This document shows, piece by piece, positions 57,964-64,000 of a stretch of 64,000 nt of DNA (position 1 is its first letter; each line of letters starts with the position of its first letter). The notes beneath the pieces are model-generated. The model saw only the letters and a program-made list of their open reading frames with translations. It made no database searches and had not been told where the DNA came from. Where the stretch lies: positions 1 through 64,000 of the forward strand of contig NZ_LMPZ01000005.1 of assembly GCF_001424025.1 (NCBI RefSeq). Direction: 5' to 3'. The position numbers were made by a program, and so were the translations under genes. This DNA comes from Brevundimonas sp. Leaf363 (lineage in GTDB: Bacteria > Pseudomonadota > Alphaproteobacteria > Caulobacterales > Caulobacteraceae).

Positions 57964-58955
57964 TCGCCCTCGTCCATCATGGCGCGGTAGGCGGGCGTGA
58001 TGTGCTCGACCAGTCCGCGCGACGTCCGCTCGACGAAGTGTGCGGCGATCTCGGCCATCTCGGCGTAGGGCGGACCTTCGTACGGCCCCATGACGCTGAG
58101 CGCGGTCGCCCAGGCGTCGGCGACCATGGCCGAGGCGTGGATCACGGTGACCGAGACGACGCCGTTGTCGATCGGCCGGCCGGTGGATCCGTCGATGGTG
58201 TGCGGATAGCGGCGGCCGTCGTGCTCGAAAGCGTTCAGGGCATCTCCGGACGTGGCGACGGCCAGGTCGAACAGGGCCGCCACGGTGCGCGGCGCCTCCA
58301 ACCCGTCCGGTTGTTCGATGCTGACCCACCAGGGCTGGGCGTCGGGCTTGACCCCCGCGCCGCGCAGCTCGCCGCCGATCTCGATCAGGTGCGACGTGGC
58401 GCCTTCGCTGGTCAGGCGTTCGGACACGCGATCCACGGCATGGCCTTTGGCGATGCCCGAGAAGTCCAGCTTCATCCCGCCCAGCTGCATGGCGCCGCGC
58501 GCCTCGCGGTTCAGGCGCAGGGACCGCCAGCCGCTGACGGCCAGGGCCGCCTCGATCTCTTCGTCGGATGGGATGGGCGACAGGGGCGGCTGACGCCGGC
58601 CGGCGGGCCCGAAGCCCCATAGATCGGCCAGGGCGCCGAGCGTCGGATCGACCGCGCCATTGGTCTGATCGGCGATGTCCAGAGCTTGGTCCAGCAGCGA
58701 CCAGAAGGTCTTGGACAAGGCCCAGACCCCGGCGGGCGCGGTGTTGAAGCGCGACACCTCGCTGCGCGGATCCCAGTGGCTGAAGACCGCGACGATCCCC
58801 GCCAGCTCTTCCTCGATGGCGGCGCGCAGGCGCGCCTCCTCGTCGCCGGTCGGCAGGACCAGACGCACGCGCCAGGTCGTGCCCATGGTCTCGCCGTCCA
58901 GCCCCACGACCCGGTCGCCGGGCGGCGGGGTGGGCGCGATGTCGCCGGTCGGCAT
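57960..58955 (-). CDS. apbE: FAD:protein FMN transferase ApbE
   Basis: 331 aa, ATG 58955; a CTG at 59042 overlapping the previous stop is an alternative start. ApbE signatures: DGETMGTTWRVRL, LGALADLWGFGPAG, MKLDFSGIAKGHAVDRVSERL, HTIDGSTGRPIDNG and VTVIHASAMVADAWATAL. Attaches FMN covalently to Thr/Ser of a target protein in the periplasm. The operon has a flavoprotein reductase and membrane proteins as plausible partners. Confidence 0.93.
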   Translation of the reverse strand: MPTGDIAPTPPPGDRVVGLDGETMGTTWRVRLVLPTGDEEARLRAAIEEELAGIVAVFSHWDPRSEVSRFNTAPAGVWALSKTFWSLLDQALDIADQTNGAVDPTLGALADLWGFGPAGRRQPPLSPIPSDEEIEAALAVSGWRSLRLNREARGAMQLGGMKLDFSGIAKGHAVDRVSERLTSEGATSHLIEIGGELRGAGVKPDAQPWWVSIEQPDGLEAPRTVAALFDLAVATSGDALNAFEHDGRRYPHTIDGSTGRPIDNGVVSVTVIHASAMVADAWATALSVMGPYEGPPYAEMAEIAAHFVERTSRGLVEHITPAYRAMMDEGD

Positions 58956-59038
58956 GAGGACCCGGTGGTCGTCGCGCGTCTGGGGGTTCAGATCGACGGG
59001 TGCGGGCGCGCCGGCTGATCGGTGAAACGGATTGTCGC

Positions 59039-59842
59039 TCAGGGCAGAACCTCGAAAACGGCCACGTAGGATGCATTGGCCGCGATCGTATCGCCTTGTG
59101 CGGGCGTACGCACCGCCGCATTGATCCAGTACAGGCCCGGCTCGCCCCAGGTGACGGTGAAGGCGCCGTCCGCGCCGGTGGTGACCGTCGTTTCCTCGGG
59201 ATTGTCGCGATAGCGCTGGCCGCCGCGCAGCACGGTGACCGCGACGCCCGAGGCCGCCACGCCGTCCTTGGACAGCTTGAACGTCGCCGGCTCGCCCGCG
59301 ACCAGGTCGTTCGGATGGGTGACCGGGATCAGGGTCAGGCCATCGCCGGCGTTGGTGAAGGCGGTGTCGTTGGGCGAGCCCAGGGTGACGAAGGTCTCGG
59401 TGCGGCTGCTGTTCCGCGTCGGGGTCACGTCGGTGGCGCCGGCGGGGATGGCGGCCGGGAACTCCTCGGCCCGGCCGCGCCAGCGCTGCTGCTCGCCGTT
59501 CAACATATAGGTGGCCATGACCCCGCCGCCGACATTGGCGATGCGATAGGTGCCCGGCTGGGTCAGATGGACGTCGAAGGTCGAGCGGTATTTGGCGACG
59601 TTGACGTTCTCCGGCTGGATCGTCGATCCGTCCGGCGCGGTGACCACCAGATTGTCCAGGCGCATGGCGGCGTGGTCGGCCTCGAACGGATTGGTCGACA
59701 TGCCGGCGTCGAACCCGACCCAGGCGTCGCCGCCCGACAGGACGGTGGAGGTGGGCATGATCCAGGCGCGGTGGGCCTGCGCCGACAACGGCGCGGCCAG
59801 GGCGGCGGCGAGGGCCATCAGGGCGACGATCTTCTTCTTCAT
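59039..59842 (-). CDS. DUF4198-family periplasmic protein
   Basis: 267 aa. Signal peptide MKKKIVALMALAAALAAPLSAQA, then HRAWIMPTSTVLSGGDAWVGFDAGMS, which is the typical DUF4198 start with its N-terminal His. Ig-like C-terminal domain (GEPATFKLSKDGVAASGVAVTVLRGG). Related to NikK-type/copper- or nickel-linked periplasmic proteins; could bind metal. Part of the iron operon. Confidence 0.9.
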   Translation of the reverse strand: MKKKIVALMALAAALAAPLSAQAHRAWIMPTSTVLSGGDAWVGFDAGMSTNPFEADHAAMRLDNLVVTAPDGSTIQPENVNVAKYRSTFDVHLTQPGTYRIANVGGGVMATYMLNGEQQRWRGRAEEFPAAIPAGATDVTPTRNSSRTETFVTLGSPNDTAFTNAGDGLTLIPVTHPNDLVAGEPATFKLSKDGVAASGVAVTVLRGGQRYRDNPEETTVTTGADGAFTVTWGEPGLYWINAAVRTPAQGDTIAANASYVAVFEVLP

Positions 59843-59861
59843 GGCGACGGTCCTTTGGGGT

Positions 59862-60374
59862 CTAGCGAGTGACGGTGACGCGCACGGCGCCCAGTTCGGT
59901 GGAGCCCTGGCCGGAGCCGGCGTTGGCCGCGCCCCAGCGTATGGGCACGCGCACGGCCTCGCGGCCGCCCTGTTCGCGCGCGGCCTCGACGACCAGGTTG
60001 TACTGGCCGGCGGCTACGCCACTCAGGCGGCGGGCGGGAATGGTGATCGACTGGCGACCAGCCGCGCGGGTCGGGCCCGAGACTCCGTCCGCCGGCATGG
60101 TCATGGCTCGGCCGCCCTTGCGCCACCAGGTGCGCAGGTCCTTCAGCCAGTCGCGGCCGTCGCCCTCGCGGTTCGGAGTCTGCTGGTACCAGACGGCCAG
60201 GGTGCGCACGGCGGTCTGATCCGGCGTCTCCAGCCAGATGGCGACGTAGGGCCGATGATAGGCGGCGGTCTGGATCTGCGGCAACTCGACCGAGATCTGG
60301 ATATCGGCGGCCAGGGAGGGCGTGGCGGCCAGGCCGAGGCCGGCAGCAGCGATCGCGGTGGGGAGAACACGCAT
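59862..60374 (-). CDS. DUF2271-family periplasmic protein
   Basis: 170 aa from ATG 60374 (TTG 60383 possible). Signal peptide ending SLAA. Then IQISVELPQIQTAAYHRPYVAIWLETPD and RTLAVWYQQ, typical of DUF2271 proteins that accompany PepSY and ApbE genes in iron-related loci. Molecular function unknown. Confidence 0.9.
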   Translation of the reverse strand: MRVLPTAIAAAGLGLAATPSLAADIQISVELPQIQTAAYHRPYVAIWLETPDQTAVRTLAVWYQQTPNREGDGRDWLKDLRTWWRKGGRAMTMPADGVSGPTRAAGRQSITIPARRLSGVAAGQYNLVVEAAREQGGREAVRVPIRWGAANAGSGQGSTELGAVRVTVTR

Positions 60375-60387
60375 CAGAGGCAACTCG

Positions 60388-61047
60388 TCAGTGGATGAAG
60401 ATCAGGGCGATGATGACGGGGATGGCTAGCCCCATCAGGGTCAGCGGCCAGGTCGAGACGCGGCCTCGCGCGTGCAGGAACAGCAGGGCGAAACCGGTGA
60501 CCGCGAAAATCACGCAGGCGGCCGCGAAGACGTCGATGAAGATGAACCAGGCCAGCCCCGCGTTGCGCCCCTTGTGCAGGTCGTTGAGGTAGGCGACCCA
60601 ACCGCGCGTGGTGCGCTCGTGGACCGCCTCGCCGTTTGAACGGTCGATCGTGACCCACCCGTCGCCGCCGGGCATGGGCAGGGCGACGTAGATTTCCTCG
60701 GCCGTGGTCTCGGTGGCGCGGCCCGCGATGTCGGCCTTCAGCGCCCCCGCGCTCCAGCGCGCGACGGCCTGGGGCACGGGGCGGGTGGTGTCGGCCGGGA
60801 AATCCGCCAGGGCGTCCAGCACCGCCTGTGGCGCGGTGGCGGTCTGTTCAGCGGTGTTGGTCGGCGTCGGTATCTGCGCCGCGTGGTTCAGCGTGATCCC
60901 GGTGATGGCGAACAGGAACATCCCGGCCAGGCTGAGCGCCGCCGAGATCCAGTGCCAGGAATGCAGCTGCTTCAGCCAGAAGGCTCGCGCGGCGCTGGGC
61001 GGCCGCGGGGGCTTTCGGACGGCAGGGGCGGGGATGGACGCGGTCAC
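60388..61047 (-). CDS. PepSY-associated membrane protein (iron reductase-like)
   Basis: 219 aa from GTG 61047. Starts KQLHSWHWISAALSLAGMFLFAITGITLNHA, the PepSY_TM hallmark with two His near the membrane that could bind heme. A second membrane segment pair near the C-terminus (FIFIDVFAAACVIFAVTGFALL, LTLMGLAIPVIIALIFI). PepSY_TM proteins of this type are thought to move electrons across the inner membrane. First gene of the operon, with a candidate operator 20 nt upstream. Confidence 0.9.
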   Translation of the reverse strand: MTASIPAPAVRKPPRPPSAARAFWLKQLHSWHWISAALSLAGMFLFAITGITLNHAAQIPTPTNTAEQTATAPQAVLDALADFPADTTRPVPQAVARWSAGALKADIAGRATETTAEEIYVALPMPGGDGWVTIDRSNGEAVHERTTRGWVAYLNDLHKGRNAGLAWFIFIDVFAAACVIFAVTGFALLFLHARGRVSTWPLTLMGLAIPVIIALIFIH

Positions 61048-61066
61048 GCCTTGGCTGTGCCAAAGC

Positions 61067-61082
61067 TGAGAACGGTTTGCAA
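61067..61082 (-). promoter_or_regulatory. Fur-like operator upstream of PepSY operon
   Basis: On the minus strand TTGCAA-ACCGT-TCTCA. It matches the geometry of the two TonB-receptor palindromes (six-base half sites, 5-nt spacer, TTGCRA/TCKCA). 20 nt before the GTG at 61047. Confidence 0.5.
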
Positions 61083-61095
61083 TAGCAGAAAGGAT

Positions 61096-61125
61096 CGCAG
61101 CGCCTCCCCGGAGGAAGGCGCTGCG
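61096..61125 (-). terminator. rho-independent terminator of POT transporter gene
   Basis: A 10-bp perfect stem (61096-61105 with 61116-61125), followed on the minus strand by ATCCTTTCTGC. 10 nt past the POT gene stop. Confidence 0.7.
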
Positions 61126-61134
61126 GAAAGCCTC

Positions 61135-63078
61135 TTACGCGCCGACCGTGGAATCGCCCGGCTTGGCGATGTTGCCGTCTTCCTTGCCGCCGTCGGTGAT
61201 GACGGGGCCGGGGTGGTTGCCGGCGTCGTTGGCGCCGTTCGACCATTTGGCGATGAACAGGCTGATCACCAGGAAGAAGACGCCGATGCCGACGCCTACC
61301 CAGCCGATGGCGTTGAAGCTCTCGAGCGAGGCGTTCAGCGCGGCCTGCGGATTGGTCACCTGGCCGCCGACGGTTTCGGTCCCGGCCATGCCCGCGATGA
61401 TGCCGCCGATGAAGTGCGCGATCGACGAGGACATGAACCACACCGCCATCATGAAGCTGACGATCGAGGCGACCGACAGTTTGGTGATCTCGGACAGGCC
61501 GACCGGCGACAGGAACAGCTCGCCCGTGGTGTGCAGCAGATAGAGCAGGGCCAGCAGCACGACCGGTGTGCGGAAGGCGTCATCGACCATGCCGGAGTTG
61601 GCGCCCCAGACCACGACCAGGAAGCCCAGGCCAACCTGGATGATGCCGAGGCCGAACTTGACGACCGGGTTCGGGTCGATCTTGCGCGCCCCCAGGAAGG
61701 CCCACAGGGCCGCGAACACCGGCGCGAAGATCAGGATGTAGGCGGCGTTGAACGACTGGGTCTGGGCCGCCGTGATGGTGGTGTCGATCCAGAAGCCGGT
61801 CGTCGACAGGCCGGCGGCCGCCATCTGGGCCGGGGTGCCGTAGGGAATGCCGAACAGGGTGCCGGCCGTGGCCGTGATCGACAGGTCCACGTTCCGGTCC
61901 GCGAACAGGTTCAGGCTGGAGCCGGCCTGTTCGAACAGGGTGAAGAAGACCGCCGAGCCGAAGATCAGCACGCTGGCCAGCATCATCCGCTCACGCGCGA
62001 CCTTGTCGCCGCGCAGCTTGAAGATGATGAACCAGGCGATGAAGCCGATGGCCGCGATGGTGGACAGCAGCAGGCCGATGCCGACCAGTTCGTGGTTCGG
62101 CACGACGAAGAACAGCGCGCCGACGCCGACGAAGCCCAGGATGTAGATCAGCCATTCGCGGTTGATCGGTCCGACCAGCGGCTTCTTGATCAGTTCGGGG
62201 TAGGGGCTCTCACCCTTGCCCTGCAGCAGGGGCTTGCCCAGCCAGAAGACGACCAGACCCAGCGCCATGCCGATGCCGGCCAGGCCGAAGCCCCAGCCCC
62301 AGCCGAAGTTCTGACCGAGGTAACCGCACAGGACGGCGGCCCAGAAGGCCCCCAGGTTGATGCCGTAATAGTAGAGGGTGAAGCCCGAATCCCGGCGCGG
62401 ATCGCCCTGCGGATAGAGCTGGCCGACCAGGGTGGAGATGTTCGGCTTCAGGAAGCCCACGCCCATGATGATCAGCGACAGGGCCAGGTAGAAGACGTTC
62501 ACCCCCATCGGGTCACGCTGGGCCGACAGCTCGTACTGGCCGGTCGGCAGGACGGCGGGGACCGAAGCGGTCGCCGGCAGACCCTCGATGGCCAAACCGG
62601 TCTCGCTCGAGGCGTAGGCATAGGGCTGGCCGTCGATGAGGACGCGGCTCTCGCGACCGTCGGCGCGGCCTTCCATCTGGATGGCGTAGGACTGGCCGCC
62701 GTATTGCAGGGTCTGGGTCGCCGGACGCCCTTCGAAGCCCATCAGGCCGTGGCCGAGCACCAGAAGGACGGCGCCGAACATGATGGCCTTGCGCGTGCCG
62801 ATGTAGCGGTCCGCCACGATGCCGCCGATCAGCGGCAGCAGATACACCAGCGAGCCGTAGGTGCCGTACTGGCCGGTGGCGAAGCCGTCGTCGAACAGGA
62901 AGTGCTGGGTCAGATAGAAGATCAGCAGGCCGCGCATGCCGTAGAATGAGAACCGCTCCCACATCTCGGCGAAGAAGCAGATGATCAGGCCGCGCGGGTG
63001 GTTCTTCAGAATTTGAAGAAGCACGGGCAGGCCCGTGGCGAGGGTGATCACCACCCCCAACAAGATGACGAGATTCAT
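61135..63078 (-). CDS. POT-family proton-dependent oligopeptide transporter
   Basis: 647 aa, ATG 63078. FFAEMWERFSFYGMRGLLIFYLTQHFL carries the ExxER-like and FSxYGMR motifs of the POT/PTR family. About 14 membrane segments are visible. It has a hydrophilic insertion near residues 110-180 (YGGQSYAIQMEGRADGRESRVLIDGQPY), and FFTLFEQAGSSLNLFADRNVD follows near residue 390. Imports di- and tripeptides with H+. It is longer than E. coli DtpA (500 aa) because of that insertion and a C-terminal tail, like the PTR members of Caulobacter/Xanthomonas. Confidence 0.93.
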   Translation of the reverse strand: MNLVILLGVVITLATGLPVLLQILKNHPRGLIICFFAEMWERFSFYGMRGLLIFYLTQHFLFDDGFATGQYGTYGSLVYLLPLIGGIVADRYIGTRKAIMFGAVLLVLGHGLMGFEGRPATQTLQYGGQSYAIQMEGRADGRESRVLIDGQPYAYASSETGLAIEGLPATASVPAVLPTGQYELSAQRDPMGVNVFYLALSLIIMGVGFLKPNISTLVGQLYPQGDPRRDSGFTLYYYGINLGAFWAAVLCGYLGQNFGWGWGFGLAGIGMALGLVVFWLGKPLLQGKGESPYPELIKKPLVGPINREWLIYILGFVGVGALFFVVPNHELVGIGLLLSTIAAIGFIAWFIIFKLRGDKVARERMMLASVLIFGSAVFFTLFEQAGSSLNLFADRNVDLSITATAGTLFGIPYGTPAQMAAAGLSTTGFWIDTTITAAQTQSFNAAYILIFAPVFAALWAFLGARKIDPNPVVKFGLGIIQVGLGFLVVVWGANSGMVDDAFRTPVVLLALLYLLHTTGELFLSPVGLSEITKLSVASIVSFMMAVWFMSSSIAHFIGGIIAGMAGTETVGGQVTNPQAALNASLESFNAIGWVGVGIGVFFLVISLFIAKWSNGANDAGNHPGPVITDGGKEDGNIAKPGDSTVGA

Positions 63079-63390
63079 GCCGACCCCTGAAAGCGACTAT
63101 GGCCGGGCCGCCCGGCCCGGAAATGACGCAGGCCCTCCGCCCGCATCATAGGAAGCGGCGATAGGACCATCTGACGGCCAGCGTGACAAGCGTGTGTCGG
63201 CGACGCGTCGTCGCATCGGGGTCACGACCCCTCCCGTCCGGCGAAGGATCTGAACACAAAACCGGCGACATCCACGGGAGCAGATGTCGCCGGCAGGGCA
63301 GGAGAACGGCTCCGTTGGCCGGAGCGCCTTGAGCCTCGCGTCTTGAGCGGGCCGAAGATCCGAGCCCGGGCGAGCCGGGCCGACTCGGCC
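63079..63390. other. intergenic region with promoter space and terminator
   Basis: 312 bp between the POT gene start and the TonB receptor stop. Apart from the hairpin at 63262-63293 and a short CCGGGCCGCCCGGCCCGG palindrome near 63101-63118, I see no gene or known element. Confidence 0.5.
63262..63293 (-). terminator. rho-independent terminator of TonB receptor gene
   Basis: A perfect 11-bp stem (63262-63272 with 63283-63293), followed on the minus strand by TTTTGTGTT. It ends the receptor transcript. Confidence 0.85.
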
Positions 63391-64000
63391 CTAGAAGGTC
63401 TTGCGCACGGTGATCGTCATGAACTCGCGCGGGTCGATGTTGCGCTCTTCGGTGAAGGCGATCGGACGGGCGGCGGTGCGATCCGCATAGACCGTGCGGT
63501 AGACGTTGAAGTCGTTCCAGATGTTCACCGACGCCTTGATCGAAAGCGTGGGCTGCGGCTTGTATTCGATCGAGGCCTGGAAATAGTCCGAGCCGGTGAA
63601 GCCGAACGTCTGGTCCGGCGAATAGGTGAACTGCCGCAGCATCGGCAGATAGGCCACCTCGTAATTCAGCTTCCAGCGCGGCAGATCCTGCGAGAACGCG
63701 ATGTTCGGCTGGCTGGGGCGCAGGCCCGAGATGGCGCGCGTCCGGCCCGTGGTGGGGTCGGTGACCTCGGTGTGGTTCCAATCGTTGCGGAAGGTGAAAC
63801 GGCCCCCCGTGACGCCCAGCTTGTCGGTCGGCACCACGATGTTCAGCGACAGCTGGTCCAGCGTGCCGTCGCCGATGTTGCCGACGGCGCTGAGGCCGTC
63901 TTCCAGCGGGATGCGGTCGATGACGTTGCGGATCTCGTCGTGGCGATAGCCGATCGAGAAGACGCCTTCGCCCCAGAAACGGCGCTCATAGGCGATCTCG
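63391..64000 (-). CDS. TonB-dependent receptor, C-terminal part (N-terminus beyond window)
   Basis: 203 codons are visible; the frame runs open to the right edge. Alternating outer-membrane barrel strands (RRFWGEGVFSIGYRHDEIRN, WKLNYEVAYLPM, YFQASIEYKPQPTLSIKASVNIWNDFNVYR) and a terminal Phe (TITVRKTF) mark a TonB-dependent receptor barrel, oriented away from the POT transporter. NIWNDFNVYRTVY is the usual penultimate strand. The ligand cannot be judged from this part. Confidence 0.85.
   Translation of the reverse strand, partial: EIAYERRFWGEGVFSIGYRHDEIRNVIDRIPLEDGLSAVGNIGDGTLDQLSLNIVVPTDKLGVTGGRFTFRNDWNHTEVTDPTTGRTRAISGLRPSQPNIAFSQDLPRWKLNYEVAYLPMLRQFTYSPDQTFGFTGSDYFQASIEYKPQPTLSIKASVNIWNDFNVYRTVYADRTAARPIAFTEERNIDPREFMTITVRKTF

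Noticed and set aside
56620-59121. One 833-residue minus-strand frame covering the flavoprotein and part of apbE/DUF4198
   Set aside because: Only the part from 57963 shows protein-family motifs. Upstream of that, apbE in another frame carries all conserved blocks, so the long frame is a GC-rich coincidence.

Overview
The window is high-GC DNA with dense, tightly overlapping operons and typical alphaproteobacterial gene content: Entner-Doudoroff genes zwf-pgl-edd-glk, a compact his operon, an Anbu-type proteasome operon, many TonB-linked genes and small Ala/Pro-rich lipoproteins. I read it as a Caulobacterales chromosome, most likely Brevundimonas or a close relative. That assignment is inference from gene content; no rRNA or tRNA is present to test it.

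Left part (1-25.3 kb): two tandem RTX-like secreted repeat proteins (the first runs off the left edge), the two methylmalonyl-CoA mutase subunits, a GSCFA/SGNH-like pair, mnmC, small lipoproteins, motA, an ABC-2 exporter, a lipocalin, a PQQ-type sugar dehydrogenase, an acyl-CoA synthetase, a short BLUF photoreceptor and a secreted beta-helix carbohydrate-active protein. A TPP riboswitch precedes thiC (25.3-27.4 kb).

The most unusual segment is 27.4-29.2 kb. It is AT-rich compared with everything around it. It encodes a retron-type reverse transcriptase fused to a trypsin-like serine protease with an intact His-Asp-Ser triad. Directly upstream, a 15-bp inverted repeat (27454-27468 with 27589-27603) encloses three hairpins, which is the layout of a retron msr-msd RNA with a1/a2 arms. 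The conserved N-terminal RT segment is present in the same frame but is cut off by a TGA at 27824 and has no ATG, GTG or TTG start. The locus is therefore either a recently broken retron, a sequencing error, or expressed in an unusual way. A zeta-toxin-like ATPase and a small overlapping partner follow.

Middle (29.9-47.6 kb): homogentisate dioxygenase, a DsbA/FrnE-type protein, then one long minus-strand run: TrpR-like regulator, hisG, hisD, a HisC-like/HisB fusion, hisH, hisA, hisF, hisIE, zwf, pgl, edd, glk. Two oddities stand out. The aminotransferase half of the HisB fusion has Leu where the PLP lysine should be. HisIE carries a palindromic mobile repeat in frame at its N-terminus.

Right part (47.6-64 kb): a ferredoxin/rubredoxin-reductase-like flavoprotein, the four-gene Anbu operon, and an iron-uptake region (TonB siderophore receptor, PiuC-type hydroxylase, and an opposing PepSY / DUF2271 / DUF4198 / ApbE / flavodoxin-reductase operon). 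Three sites of TTGCRA-N5-TCKCA form lie upstream of the iron genes. A POT peptide transporter and the C-terminal part of a second TonB receptor close the window.

Palindromic elements of about 130-190 bp with long terminal inverted repeats recur at least eight times between 29.9 and 56.6 kb, and several supply the Shine-Dalgarno sequence of the next gene. No IS transposase, prophage, CRISPR array, rRNA or tRNA was recognised.
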